64,000 nt of DNA from CAYNLK01 sp964398055 (GCA_964398055.1 CAYNLK010000001.1:1-64000); one strand, 5' to 3'. Positions 8,792 through 18,301 are shown, counted from the stretch's first letter. Translations and numbers: made by a program. Notes: generated by a model not told the origin, from the letters alone.

Positions 8792-9522
8792 GAAACCAGC
8801 TCCAGGGATAGATGAGGGATGCGATTCAGGTGACGCACCGCCAGCTTGCCCGCAGGCTCAAAATCAAGGCGGGTGATGGCCGTGTTAAAATGATGGTAAA
8901 AAATGTCGGGGCTGGGCAGGTGGTGCAGCAGCGCTTTCAACAGGGCGTTGATGAAGCCGCCGTGCGAGACCATTGCCACCCGCTCGTCGGGACCAACCCG
9001 GCCGGCCAGTTGGCGCAATTGACCGGCCACCCGGATGGCCCGGCCCTGGCAGGCGGGCCAATCCTCGTGGCCGCGGTTCCACCAGCCGGCTTCGGTAATC
9101 TCGGCCGGTAAAACGTAACCGGGAAATTCGGCCAGAATCTCGGAACGAGTCTTGCCGGGGTAACCGACCAGGCCGCCCTCCTCACCGTGGTCCAGGTAGA
9201 TGCCGCCATGCTCGTGCAGATCAACCCAGACTTCCGGGGCCAGCCCCAACGCCTGACCGATCGGTTGGGCAGTTTGCAAGGCCCGAACCATAGCGCTGCA
9301 ATAAATCCGGGTAATGCCATAACCGCGCCGCCGCCGGACGCTGGTATCTTCTTCGGTCATCCCCACCGACATCTCCGGGTTGATCCCATTGGCCAGGTGG
9401 TGGGCAATGGCCTGGGCCTGGCGCTGGCCTAATTCGGTCAACTCCGGGTCCATCACCCGATCGCGGATATCGATCAAAGCATTATTGAATGATTGGGCAT
9501 GGCGGATAATGTAAAGTTCCAT
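8788..9522 (-). CDS. Histidine phosphatase (phosphoglycerate mutase-like) family protein
   Basis: A 244-aa branch-1 histidine phosphatase. The N-terminal catalytic motif is YIIRHAQSFNN (phospho-accepting His) and the second catalytic His is in VSHGGFINALL. The insertion between them is typical for broad-specificity phosphatases. The start is at 9522; the apparent 54-codon extension upstream is a translated heptamer repeat tract and not protein-like. It is coupled to the DMT exporter. It is one of three histidine phosphatases in the window. Substrate unknown. Confidence 0.85.
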   Translation of the reverse strand: MELYIIRHAQSFNNALIDIRDRVMDPELTELGQRQAQAIAHHLANGINPEMSVGMTEEDTSVRRRRGYGITRIYCSAMVRALQTAQPIGQALGLAPEVWVDLHEHGGIYLDHGEEGGLVGYPGKTRSEILAEFPGYVLPAEITEAGWWNRGHEDWPACQGRAIRVAGQLRQLAGRVGPDERVAMVSHGGFINALLKALLHHLPSPDIFYHHFNTAITRLDFEPAGKLAVRHLNRIPHLSLELVS

Positions 9523-9533
9523 GATTTCACTCT

Positions 9534-9678
9534 CAAGTTGCAGGTTGCAGGTAGCAAGTAGCAGGTAGCAGGTAGCAGGTAGCAAGTTGCAGGTAACAGG
9601 TAGCAAGTCGCAAAGCAGCAGATCGCACATCTCACATCGTAAATTGCAATTTGCTATTTGCAATTTGCTGTTTGCTAT
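9534..9678. repeat. Heptamer tandem repeat tract (CAGGTAG type, then TTTGCWR type)
   Basis: Positions 9534-9610 are eleven consecutive 7-bp units of CARGTWG form with no gaps. From about 9645 the unit changes to TTTGCAA/TTTGCTA/TTTGCTG. The tract fills the gap between tex and the histidine phosphatase gene. Confidence 0.9.
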
Positions 9679-9680
9679 TC

Positions 9681-11849
9681 TCACTCTGCTTCGCGCATAC
9701 TCAGGCCAATTCGACCCCGTGGCGCATCCAGGCTGATGACTTTCACCTTGACCACGTCGCCTACTTTGACTACTTCAAACGGGTCTTTCACAAAGCGGTT
9801 GGCCAACTGGCTAACGTGTACCAGCCCGTCTTGTTTTACCCCGATATCCACAAATGCGCCAAAGTCGACGATGTTGCGCACCGTGCCGGTCAGGACCATG
9901 CCCTCCTTTAAGTCTTCTATGGCCAGCACGTCCTGGCGCAGCAAGGGCGGGGGCAGTTCATCGCGGGGGTCGCGGCCGGGTTTGGCCAGCGCTTCCAAAA
10001 TATCAACCAGGGTCGGTTGGCCCACCTCCAGCAGTTCGGCCAGCTCAGCCAGTTCCGCCTGTTTACGCAGCGCCTCGATTTTGGCCGGCAGCTCTTTTTC
10101 ATCCCCCCGAACGCCCAGATAGTCAAACAGCCGCTCGACCACCGGATAACTCTCAGGGTGGATGAAGGTGTTATCCAATGGACGGTCGCCATCAGGAATT
10201 TTGAGAAAACCGATGGCTTGCTGGTAAGTTTTGTCGCCCAGCCCTTTGACCTTTTTGAGTTGGTCACGGCTGCGGAAGGGGCCGTGCTCCTCGCGCTGCT
10301 TGACGATGGCTTCGGCTACCCGGCGGCTGATTCCGGCGACGTAGCTGAGCAGGGGCGCGCTGGCGGTGTTCACATCGACGCCGACATGGTTGACCGCGCT
10401 CTCAACCACCGCATCCAGCGTTTCGCCCAGCCGCTTCTGATTGACGTCGTGCTGGTAGAGGCCCACACCGATGGATTTCGGGTCGATTTTGACCAGCTCA
10501 GCCAGGGGGTCTTGCAGGCGGCGGGCAATGGAGATGGCCCCGCGCATACTCACATCCAGCTCCGGGAATTCGGCCTGGGCCAGTTTGCTGGCCGAGTAGA
10601 CCGACGCCCCGGCCTCGTTGACCATTACGTAAGCGAGTTCGGATTTATGATTGAGGTTTTGGGCGGCTTGAATAACCTCGGCGGCCAGGATTTCGGTCTC
10701 CCGGCTGGCGGTACCGTTGCCAATGGCGATGACCTCGGCGCCCTGCTCGATCAGTTTGAGCAGGATGGCTTTGGCTTCGGCCCACTGTTTCTGGGGCGGG
10801 TGAGGGTAGATGGTGATGCCGCCTAAAAATTTGCCGGTCGGATCAACCAGGGCGACCTTGCAGCCGGTGCGAAAACCGGGGTCGATGCCGATGACGGTTT
10901 TGCGGCGCACTGGCGGCTGTAGCAGCAGTTGGCGCAGGTTGGCGGCAAAGGTGGCGATGGCATGGTCGTCGGAGCTGTCGGTGCGTTCGCCGCGCAGTTC
11001 GCTTTCGATGGACGGGGCCAGCAGCCGCTTATAGCCATCGGCCGCGGCCTGGCGGAGCTGGTCGGTGAAGATGGATTTGGGGTTGGTAATCAGCCGTTTC
11101 TGAATGGCGGCGATAAGCGCCTCATCCGGCCCTTCTAACCGGACCCTGAGCACCCCGTCTCGTTCGCCCCGGTTGATGGCCAGCAGGCGGTGGGGCGGCA
11201 GGTCGCTGAGTTTTTCGCGGTAGTTGTAGTAGATTTGATAGATGCCCCGTTCATCTTTGGTCTGATCGGCCAGGCTGACCACCAGCCAGGCTTCGACGCC
11301 GGTTTTCTGGCGCACGGCGGCGCGGATGTCGGCATCTTCGGCTACAGTTTCGGCGATGATGTCGCGGGCCCCGGCCAGGGCGTCGTCAGCAGAAGGCACG
11401 TCATCATTGAGAAAGGGGGCGGCCAGCTCGGCCAGGCTGCCGCCGGTGAGCTCCTGGGTCAGCATCGTTTGGGCCAGTGGTGCCAGCCCTTTTTCACGGG
11501 CCACGGTGGCCCGGGTGCGGCGTTTGGGCTTGTAGGGCAGATAGAGATCCTCGACTACCTGCAACGTTTCGGCGACCTCGAGGCGGGCGCGCAACTCGTC
11601 GGTCAGCTTGCCCTGCTCCTCGATACTTTTCAAGACCGTTTCCTTGCGGTCGGCCAGGTGGCGCAGATAGGTCAACCGCTCCAAAATGGTCCGCAGTTGG
11701 GTTTCGTCCAGGCCGCCGGTGACCTCTTTGCGATAGCGGGCAACGAAAGGCACAGTGTTGTCGTTGTCGAACAGTTCGATCGAGCGGGCCACTTGCTGAG
11801 GTCGCACCTCCAACTCAGCAGCGATGGTCTGGGCAATGTTGATCGGCAT
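9681..11849 (-). CDS. tex: Tex-family RNA-binding transcription accessory protein
   Basis: The 722-aa product matches the Tex family along its whole length: N-terminal helical domain with the stretch FVARYRKEVTGGLDE, a YqgF/RNase H-like domain (VIGIDPGFRTGCKVALVD near residue 320), helix-hairpin-helix repeats (around 480-560) and a C-terminal S1 RNA-binding domain (EGMVLTGTVRNIVDFGAFVD near 640). Tex binds nucleic acid and is linked to transcription and translation quality control. The start is the ATG at 11849. An imperfect palindrome flanked by direct repeats lies immediately upstream. Confidence 0.95.
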   Translation of the reverse strand: MPINIAQTIAAELEVRPQQVARSIELFDNDNTVPFVARYRKEVTGGLDETQLRTILERLTYLRHLADRKETVLKSIEEQGKLTDELRARLEVAETLQVVEDLYLPYKPKRRTRATVAREKGLAPLAQTMLTQELTGGSLAELAAPFLNDDVPSADDALAGARDIIAETVAEDADIRAAVRQKTGVEAWLVVSLADQTKDERGIYQIYYNYREKLSDLPPHRLLAINRGERDGVLRVRLEGPDEALIAAIQKRLITNPKSIFTDQLRQAAADGYKRLLAPSIESELRGERTDSSDDHAIATFAANLRQLLLQPPVRRKTVIGIDPGFRTGCKVALVDPTGKFLGGITIYPHPPQKQWAEAKAILLKLIEQGAEVIAIGNGTASRETEILAAEVIQAAQNLNHKSELAYVMVNEAGASVYSASKLAQAEFPELDVSMRGAISIARRLQDPLAELVKIDPKSIGVGLYQHDVNQKRLGETLDAVVESAVNHVGVDVNTASAPLLSYVAGISRRVAEAIVKQREEHGPFRSRDQLKKVKGLGDKTYQQAIGFLKIPDGDRPLDNTFIHPESYPVVERLFDYLGVRGDEKELPAKIEALRKQAELAELAELLEVGQPTLVDILEALAKPGRDPRDELPPPLLRQDVLAIEDLKEGMVLTGTVRNIVDFGAFVDIGVKQDGLVHVSQLANRFVKDPFEVVKVGDVVKVKVISLDAPRGRIGLSMREAE

Positions 11850-11860
11850 AGACTCTCTCC

Positions 11861-11931
11861 AGACATAACCAAAACTTTTCTCGCGCCCAAACTTCAGTTT
11901 GGGCACGAGAAAAGAGAAAAAGACATAACCA
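11861..11931. repeat. Palindrome family B, copy 1, flanked by 11-bp direct repeats
   Basis: A 19-bp inverted repeat with one mismatch (11875-11893 with 11896-11914; core GCCCAAACT/AGTTTGGGC) is bracketed by the direct repeat AGACATAACCA at 11861-11871 and 11921-11931. The arrangement resembles insertion of a small hairpin element with target duplication. A degenerate relative is at 55341. Confidence 0.75.
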
Positions 11932-12029
11932 GAATTGAGCGGTTAAGCATAGCACGGAATAGTCCAGGCAGCAAAGCTGTAAAATTAAGATTGATTTGAA
12001 CAATCACCGATAACGTAGTAAACTTACGG

Positions 12030-12455
12030 GTGGTATTCAGCAAAACTTGGGCAAGCATTGTGGCTCGACCATCGATTGACCAGCAGGTTACCTTTCTTTA
12101 CACATCCGATCTGGCTGCTACCGCCTCTTTCTATGAGCAGAAGCTGAGTTTAAGCCTGGCGCTGGACCAGGGCAACTGCCTCATCTATCGAGTTGGTCGT
12201 GATGCTTTTCTGGGTTTTTGTCATTCCCACGAGACCCCCGCGTTGCCAACCGGCATTATTTTCACCATTGTAACGGATCGGGTGGATGAATGGTACGGGT
12301 ATCTCACCCAACAGGGCATTGAGTTTGAGAAGCCGCCCACCTACAACCCTGTTTACAATATCTACCATTGCTTTTTACGTGATCCGAACGGTTATCTCAT
12401 CGAGATCCAGCGTTTTCTCGATCCGGCCTGGCCAAAGTTTGACCCAGATAATTGA
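12030..12455 (+). CDS. VOC (glyoxalase/bleomycin resistance) family protein
   Basis: About 141 aa with one vicinal-oxygen-chelate module: FLYTSDLAATASFYEQKL in the first beta-alpha-beta unit and FLRDPNGYLIEIQRF at the C-terminus, where the Glu is a usual metal ligand. Function in the family ranges from isomerases to antibiotic sequestration; none can be assigned. The start is uncertain: GTG at 12030 or GTG at 12060, and neither has a strong ribosome site. The hybrid kinase gene follows 95 nt downstream. Confidence 0.7.
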   Translation: MVFSKTWASIVARPSIDQQVTFLYTSDLAATASFYEQKLSLSLALDQGNCLIYRVGRDAFLGFCHSHETPALPTGIIFTIVTDRVDEWYGYLTQQGIEFEKPPTYNPVYNIYHCFLRDPNGYLIEIQRFLDPAWPKFDPDN

Positions 12456-12550
12456 GCCAACTGGCTGGATCGTTCCGACTCTGGGCGGCCGCGCGCCGGC
12501 GATCTCAGTTACTTGCCGAGAGTTCTCTCGCGTACGGGGGTGTTTTTTCT

Positions 12551-15500
12551 ATGGAAGCCATGATTCCAATCAATCATAAGGGCCATATTCTGGTTGTTGA
12601 CGATGATCCGGTCCACCTCCAGTTGTTTGTTGACATCCTGACCGGCCAGCACTATTACGTTCAGACGGCCAGCAGCGGCCAGCAGGCCCTGTTGAGCGTG
12701 CAGGCGGAGCTACCCGACCTGATTTTGCTGGATATCATGATGCCGGGCTTATCCGGCTTTGACCTGTGCCGGCAGTTAAAAGCCGAGACGCGCACCCGTG
12801 ACATTCCAATTATCTTTGTAACCGGTCTAACCCACCCCGACGACAAGGTCAAAGCCTTTGCCGCGGGTGGGGTTGATTATGTCACCAAACCGATTGAAGT
12901 CGCCGAGGTTTTGGCTCGAGTTGAAACCCAACTGTCACTGCGCCAAATGCGCCGGGAGCTTGAGGAGCTGGTGGCCCGGCGCACTGCCGAGTTGCAGCAA
13001 GAAATTGCCGAACGTCAACAGGTCGAAGCCGCGCTCCGGGAAAGCGAGGCGCGGTATCGGGCGCTGGTGGAGGCCTCGCCGCTCTCGGTGCTGGTGGTGC
13101 AAGAGGGACGGTATGTTTTTGCCAATCCGGCCGGCGCTCGGCGGCTGGGGTATGCCGAGCCGGCCGAGTTGGTGGGTGTACCCGTGCTGGAAACGATTGG
13201 GCCGGAGTATCACCAACTGATCAAGGATCGGTTGGAGAATGTCTCGGCCGGATGGGAGAATCCGCCGGTAGTTATTGGGTTAGTCAGGCCGGATGGTAGC
13301 TCTGTTTTGGTGGAATCTACCTCGGTGCCGATTAACCTGCAAGGCCAGCCGGCTGTCCTGATTTTGGGTCAGGATCTGACGGAGCGGTTCCAGGCCCAGG
13401 CTGCATTGCAAGAGAGTGAAGCAAGATTGAAAGAAGCCGAACAAGTAGCCCGGTTTGGGTACTATGAGATAGACATCCTGACCGGCCAGGCCGTTTGGTC
13501 AGATGGAACATTTCACTTGTTTGGGCTTGACCCTGCGGTTGGCGCGCCGACTCTGGAAACCTATCAAAAGTATATTCACTCAGAAGACATTGCCGCAGTG
13601 TACCGCTTATTTGAGGAATGTGTTGCAGAGAAGAAACCTTTTAACCTGGTTTACAGGATCCTTAACGCCAGCGGCGAGGTTCGTTACGTTCACAGTTTGG
13701 GCAAAATAAAAGTCAATGCTGCTGGTGATGTCATTAAAATGTTTGGTACATTGCACGACATCACCGAGCGCAAGCAAGCCGAAGAGTCGCAGCGCCGGAG
13801 TGAAGAACGTTTCCGTAGCTATTTTGAACTCTCGTTGATGGGTGTCGCCATCACCTCGATTGACAAGCGCTGGCTGGAGGTCAATGATAAGTTCTGCGAC
13901 CTGACCGGTTATACCCGCGCAGAACTGATCCAAATGAGCTGGCCTGCTCTCACCCACCCCGACGACCTGGCGGCTAACCTGGCTGTCCATGAGCGTATCC
14001 TGGCCGGCGAGATCGAAAGTTTTTCGTTGGAAAAGCGGTACATCCGCCGGGATGGCCAAATCGTCTATGCAGAAGTTTCGGTGCGCAGCGTGCACCGGCC
14101 CGATGGCGCGATTGATTACCTGGTAGCCGTGGTGCAGGATATCACCGCCCGCAAACAGGCCGAGGAGGCGTTGAAACAGAGTGAGGCTACCTTGAAAAGT
14201 ATTCTTCGGGCGGCCCCAATCGGCATCGGTTTGCTGGCCAATCGTACTTTTATCTGGTTCAATGATACCTTTGAGAAAATGGTGGGCTATACGGTGGAGG
14301 AACTGGCCGGGCAAAGCACCAAAATTGTGTACAGCGATGAGGCCGAGTTTATCCGAGCCGGCCAGAAAAAATATGATGAGATTGCCCGGGCCGGTACAGG
14401 TTCGGTAGAAACCCGCTTTAAGCATAAAGATGGCCGGATCATCGATGTCCTGGTCAGTTCGGCCCTGCTTGACCCGGCCGACCCGGCAGCGGGAGTTACC
14501 TTTGCTGCTGTGGATATCACTGCCCGCAATCGGGCTGAGGCCGAAATCCGCCGCCGCAACCGGGAGTTGAGCCTGCTCAACCGGGTTATCGAGGCCTCTG
14601 CCACAGAGCAGACCCCTCAGAAAATTCTGGAGCTTGCCTGTCGCGAATTGGCCCTGACCCTTGAGCTGCCCCAGGCGGCTGTTGCCCTGGTGAACGATCA
14701 GCGTACTGAAACCACGATTGTAGCCGAGTATTTTGCGGAGGGGCGCCCATCTATTTTGGGTGTAACTTTTCCGGTGGCCGGAACGCGTTTGCTCGATTAC
14801 CTGCTAGAACATAAAGCCCCCCTGGTTAGCGAAGACGCCTTGAATGACCCCTGGCTGGCTGAAATCCGTGATCTGTTAACCTATTGCGAGGTGACCTCGC
14901 AGATGATCCTGCCTATGATGATCGAGGAAACGCTGGGCGCGCTTACGCTTGGTTCAACCAAATCGCGCCGCTTTTCAGAGGAAGAGGTGGGTCTGGCTCA
15001 GAATGTTACCAATCAGGTGGTCGGGGCTTTGGCCCGGGCCCGCTTGGCCGAAACTCACCGCCGGCTAATGACCGCCATCGAGCAAACTCCGGATAGCGTG
15101 GTCATCACCGATCTTGACGGCCGGATTATCTACGTTAACCCCGCTTTTGAACAGATTACCGGCTACAGCCGGGCCGAGGCGTTGGGGCAGAACCCTCGCC
15201 TGCTCAAGAGCGGCCAGCATAATGCAGATTTTTATCGAGAATTTTGGGCTATCCTGACCAAGGGACAGGTCTGGCGGGGGCAGTTGGTCAACAAGAAGAA
15301 GGATGGTTCGCTTTATACCGAGGAGGCGATCATTGCCCCGGTGCGGGATGAACGCGGCGCCATCATCAATTATATCGCCGTCAAGCGGGATGTGACTCGG
15401 GAACTGCGGCTGGAGGAGCAGTATCGCCAGGCCCAGCGGCTGGAAACCGTTGGCCGGTTGGCCGGCGGCGTAGCCCACGATTTCAACAACATCCTGACGG

Positions 15501-16561
15501 TTATCGGCGGTTATGCCGAACTCTTACTGACCATGTACTACGGCGCAGATGACCCCCGCCGGGGGGATGTAGAGCAGATTCAGAAGGCGGCCGAACGGGC
15601 CGGCCGGCTGACCCGCCAATTACTGGCGTTCAGTCGCCAACAAACCCTGAGACCCGAGATTTTTAACCTCAACACAGTGGTCATCAATCTGGAAAAGATG
15701 TTGCGCCGGCTCATCGGTGAAGATGTGGAGTTGGTGACTGAGCTGGCTGCGGATTTGTGGCAGATCAAGGCCGATCCTGGCCAGATGGAGCAGGTGCTTA
15801 TGAATCTGGTCGTTAATGCCCGTGACGCCATGCCGCAGGGCGGCCGGCTCACCCTGGCTACGGCCAATCTAGAACTGGACGAGCGCCAGGCTCTTGACTA
15901 TCTGGACCTCAAGCCGGGGGGGTATGTGATGTTACGCGTCACAGATACCGGGGTGGGGATGGATGCCGATACCCGCTCCCGCATTTTTGAACCTTTTTTC
16001 ACGACCAAAGAAGCAGGTAGAGGCACCGGTTTGGGCCTGGCTACTGTTTACGGCATCATTCAGCAGAGCGGCGGCCAGATCTACGTAGACAGCACGCCTG
16101 GCCAGGGTACAACTTTCACCATCTACCTGCCCACCGCTACGGCTCGGGTTGACCTGCCACTCTCGCGTTTCACCGTTACCACTTTTGAGGCCGGCAAAGC
16201 GACCATCCTGCTGTTAGAAGATGAGGCTGCGGTACGGCTGGTGACTCGCAAAATGCTGGAAATCTACGGCTATACTGTGCTGGAAGCAGATGGACCGGAG
16301 CGAGCGCTGGAAATATGCCGGCAACACCCCGGTCAGATTGATTTGCTCATTACCGACGTGATCATGCCCAGAACCAGTGGGCCGGCATTGGCCAGCCGCC
16401 TGATTCAGGTGTATCCGCAGCTAAAGGTTTTATTCATTTCCGGTTATACGAACGAAGCCCTGGCCGAGCACGGGCTGCCGGCGGAACCGGTTGCTTTATT
16501 GGAAAAGCCGTTTTCCCCCGAAAGTTTGGCTCACCGGGTTCGCCAGGTGCTCAATTCTTAA
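12551..16561 (+). CDS. Hybrid sensor histidine kinase, REC-PAS4-GAF-PAS-HisKA-HATPase-REC
   Basis: A 1336-aa cytoplasmic signalling kinase. Domains in order: receiver (phospho-acceptor D61 in LILLDIMMPG, K113), coiled coil (about 120-160), PAS domains near 165-285, 300-410, 417-540 and 545-660, a GAF domain (about 675-835), another PAS (840-950), HisKA with the phospho-His in GGVAHDFNNIL, HATPase with N box NLVVNARDAM, G1 DTGVGM and G2 GTGLGLATVYG, and a second receiver (DLLITDVIMP). No membrane segment is visible, so it senses internal ligands or partner phosphorylation. The start is ATG 12551 (or 12560); a further upstream TTG would overlap the VOC gene. No dedicated output regulator is next to it. 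Confidence 0.93.
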   Translation: MEAMIPINHKGHILVVDDDPVHLQLFVDILTGQHYYVQTASSGQQALLSVQAELPDLILLDIMMPGLSGFDLCRQLKAETRTRDIPIIFVTGLTHPDDKVKAFAAGGVDYVTKPIEVAEVLARVETQLSLRQMRRELEELVARRTAELQQEIAERQQVEAALRESEARYRALVEASPLSVLVVQEGRYVFANPAGARRLGYAEPAELVGVPVLETIGPEYHQLIKDRLENVSAGWENPPVVIGLVRPDGSSVLVESTSVPINLQGQPAVLILGQDLTERFQAQAALQESEARLKEAEQVARFGYYEIDILTGQAVWSDGTFHLFGLDPAVGAPTLETYQKYIHSEDIAAVYRLFEECVAEKKPFNLVYRILNASGEVRYVHSLGKIKVNAAGDVIKMFGTLHDITERKQAEESQRRSEERFRSYFELSLMGVAITSIDKRWLEVNDKFCDLTGYTRAELIQMSWPALTHPDDLAANLAVHERILAGEIESFSLEKRYIRRDGQIVYAEVSVRSVHRPDGAIDYLVAVVQDITARKQAEEALKQSEATLKSILRAAPIGIGLLANRTFIWFNDTFEKMVGYTVEELAGQSTKIVYSDEAEFIRAGQKKYDEIARAGTGSVETRFKHKDGRIIDVLVSSALLDPADPAAGVTFAAVDITARNRAEAEIRRRNRELSLLNRVIEASATEQTPQKILELACRELALTLELPQAAVALVNDQRTETTIVAEYFAEGRPSILGVTFPVAGTRLLDYLLEHKAPLVSEDALNDPWLAEIRDLLTYCEVTSQMILPMMIEETLGALTLGSTKSRRFSEEEVGLAQNVTNQVVGALARARLAETHRRLMTAIEQTPDSVVITDLDGRIIYVNPAFEQITGYSRAEALGQNPRLLKSGQHNADFYREFWAILTKGQVWRGQLVNKKKDGSLYTEEAIIAPVRDERGAIINYIAVKRDVTRELRLEEQYRQAQRLETVGRLAGGVAHDFNNILTVIGGYAELLLTMYYGADDPRRGDVEQIQKAAERAGRLTRQLLAFSRQQTLRPEIFNLNTVVINLEKMLRRLIGEDVELVTELAADLWQIKADPGQMEQVLMNLVVNARDAMPQGGRLTLATANLELDERQALDYLDLKPGGYVMLRVTDTGVGMDADTRSRIFEPFFTTKEAGRGTGLGLATVYGIIQQSGGQIYVDSTPGQGTTFTIYLPTATARVDLPLSRFTVTTFEAGKATILLLEDEAAVRLVTRKMLEIYGYTVLEADGPERALEICRQHPGQIDLLITDVIMPRTSGPALASRLIQVYPQLKVLFISGYTNEALAEHGLPAEPVALLEKPFSPESLAHRVRQVLNS

Positions 16562-16601
16562 GGTGATTGGCGCTTTTAAACCTTTTAACTGCCGGTCACC
16601 T
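16561..16601. repeat. Palindromic repeat family A, copy 3 (degenerate)
   Basis: Imperfect inverted repeat beginning AGGTGATTGGCGCTTTTAAA and ending CTGCCGGTCACCT, located between the convergent ends of the hybrid kinase gene and folE. It may serve as a bidirectional terminator. Confidence 0.7.
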
Positions 16602-16603
16602 GT

Positions 16604-17257
16604 TTAACCTTGCACCAGCCGCATAAACTCTGCTCTGGCCTTCTCGTCGCTTTTTAACAGGCCACGCGTGGCTGTGGTTATGGTGGAGCTATTTTGTTTT
16701 TGCACGCCGCGCATCATCATACAAAAGTGGCTGGCCTCAACGACGACGCCGACGCCGCGCGCCTCCAACAACTCCATCATGGCATCGGCAACTTGATTGG
16801 TCAATCGTTCCTGTACCTGTAAGCGCCGGGCAAACAGGTCAACAATGCGGGCAATTTTGCTAAGTCCAATGATTTTGCCGTTGGGCAAATAGCCCACGTG
16901 GGCTTTGCCAAAGAAGGGCAGCATGTGGTGCTCGCACAGCGAGTAGAACTCAATATCCTTGACGATAACCAATTCCTCTCCCTCATCCTCAAACAGGGCG
17001 TCGTTGACAACCTTCTCCAGGGAGGTTTGGTAGCCGCCGGTCAAAAAGTCCATCGCTTTGGCCACCCGCAGCGGGGTACGCTTTAGCCCATCACGCTCCG
17101 GGTCTTCACCCAGCCGAAGCAACATTTGCTCGATCAGGCGCTCAAAGTAGGGATCGTAGGCATCTTCTTTTTGTGCCCGGCTGAATATCTGAAGGTTCGC
17201 CGGATGGTGGCCGGCGCTGTTGCCGTTAGCGGGTAAAACTGCCAGTTGTGATTTCAT
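16604..17257 (-). CDS. folE: GTP cyclohydrolase I
   Basis: A 217-aa type I GTP cyclohydrolase, which converts GTP to 7,8-dihydroneopterin triphosphate, the first step of folate synthesis. The signature SLCEHHMLPFFGKAHVGY carries the zinc Cys and active His, with the second zinc Cys in ASHFCMMMRGVQ. Length is normal. The start overlaps the folK stop as ATGA, so it is the last gene of a folB-folK-folE operon. Confidence 0.96.
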   Translation of the reverse strand: MKSQLAVLPANGNSAGHHPANLQIFSRAQKEDAYDPYFERLIEQMLLRLGEDPERDGLKRTPLRVAKAMDFLTGGYQTSLEKVVNDALFEDEGEELVIVKDIEFYSLCEHHMLPFFGKAHVGYLPNGKIIGLSKIARIVDLFARRLQVQERLTNQVADAMMELLEARGVGVVVEASHFCMMMRGVQKQNSSTITTATRGLLKSDEKARAEFMRLVQG

Positions 17258-17751
17258 AATTGTTTAATCTCCTTCGCTGAAAAATTTAATCTTTTGGCTA
17301 TTTCTTGCAGCGTCAGCCCCAACTCAGGATGAGTCCAGTCAGGCGCTACATCGGCCAATGGTAGGGCCAGGTGTGGCAAGCTCAGGATGTCCGGATCGGG
17401 GATGTGGCGCCCATGCAACTCAAGGATTTGCTGCCCATACAGGGCAATATCCAGGTCGATGGGCCGGGGGGCATATTTGTCACCGTTCCGCACCCGTCCC
17501 AGGTTAGCTTCGATGGTCAGGAGCATCGTTTTCAGGTCGACTGGCCCTAACTTTGTTTCAATCAAGGCCGCCGCATTAAAGAAGAGCGGCTGTTTCACCC
17601 TGGCGCCCACGGGCAGCGACTCGTAGATCGGACTGACCGCTCGCAGGTTGAGTTCGGGCTGCCTTTTTAGAGCAGCCAGCGCCTGTGGTAGCTTCTGTTC
17701 CCGGTCGATGTTGCTGCCAATAGCGATCAGAACTGGCGTCAACTCATTCAT
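17254..17751 (-). CDS. folK: 2-amino-4-hydroxy-6-hydroxymethyldihydropteridine diphosphokinase
   Basis: A 165-aa HPPK that pyrophosphorylates 6-hydroxymethyl-dihydropterin in folate synthesis. Visible motifs are the N-terminal IAIGSNIDREQKLPQAL, the middle FFNAAALIET, and RPIDLDIALYG, which holds the Mg-binding Asp pair. The start is at ATG 17751, overlapping the folB stop by 8 nt (ATGAATGA); a longer in-frame version would extend into folB. The order folB-folK-folE puts three pathway enzymes under one promoter. Confidence 0.94.
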   Translation of the reverse strand: MNELTPVLIAIGSNIDREQKLPQALAALKRQPELNLRAVSPIYESLPVGARVKQPLFFNAAALIETKLGPVDLKTMLLTIEANLGRVRNGDKYAPRPIDLDIALYGQQILELHGRHIPDPDILSLPHLALPLADVAPDWTHPELGLTLQEIAKRLNFSAKEIKQL

Positions 17752-18130
17752 AGCCAGCCCCATTCTGACGTTCTCGATAAATAGTGATCCCGACCGAGCG
17801 GGCAAAGCGCAGCGCCCCCGGCTTCTCCAGGGTTAACTCCACAGCCTTCAGGCGCGGATCGCTGGCAAAACAGATTTGAACCAACTCGGCTGCCAATCGT
17901 TCGACGAGTTGCGGTTCACCGTTTTCGATATGGTTGATAATCGCTTTGGCGATGGTCCGGTAGTTGACAGCATCGGTAATATTATCGCTGGCCGCCGCCG
18001 GTTTGGTGTCGGCCCACATCACTACATTGATGAGAATATCCTGCCGATTCTTACGCTCGTCGGGTTTGATGCCGACGATGCCTCGCACCAGCAGGTCTTT
18101 AATTATGATCCGGTCGACTGTTGAGTCCAT
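17744..18130 (-). CDS. folB: Dihydroneopterin aldolase
   Basis: A 128-aa aldolase of the FolB family that splits 7,8-dihydroneopterin into 6-hydroxymethyl-dihydropterin and glycolaldehyde. Conserved features are DRIIIKDLLVRGIVGI at the N-terminus, the active-site region ITDAVNYRTIAKAI and the C-terminal KPGALRFARSVGI. A good ribosome site (AGGAGAG) precedes the ATG, and a perfect consensus promoter sits about 60 nt upstream. First gene of the folate operon. Confidence 0.94.
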   Translation of the reverse strand: MDSTVDRIIIKDLLVRGIVGIKPDERKNRQDILINVVMWADTKPAAASDNITDAVNYRTIAKAIINHIENGEPQLVERLAAELVQICFASDPRLKAVELTLEKPGALRFARSVGITIYRERQNGAGYE

Positions 18131-18187
18131 AGCTCTCCTGGTTCAGCGTGTTATCTGGTATACAGTTTTGCTCGTTGACAATTGCCG

Positions 18188-18216
18188 ATTATAGCAGAGT
18201 CTCGATAATTTGTCAA
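18188..18216 (-). promoter_or_regulatory. Perfect consensus sigma70 promoter of folB-folK-folE
   Basis: On the minus strand: TTGACA (18216-18211), exactly 17 nt, TATAAT (18193-18188). Both hexamers match the consensus in all positions. The predicted start is near 18181, about 50 nt before the folB ATG. An AT-rich stretch lies upstream of the -35. Confidence 0.9.
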
Positions 18217-18301
18217 TATTTTGTATATATTTTATCTAAATTTTAAGGTGTCGGCGGGAAAAATCTGGACAATACTAATGGCGCGGCGCAGGCTGGTCGG
18301 G

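Noticed and set aside
9523..9684. 54-aa extension of the histidine phosphatase
   Set aside because: It is the translated CAGGTAG heptamer tract; the catalytic RHAQ motif begins just after the ATG at 9522.
11190..11999. Long open frame antisense to tex (269 codons), and a similar one at 10017-10826
   Set aside because: They are shadows of the tex reading frame in GC-rich DNA; composition is low-information and tex is conserved throughout.
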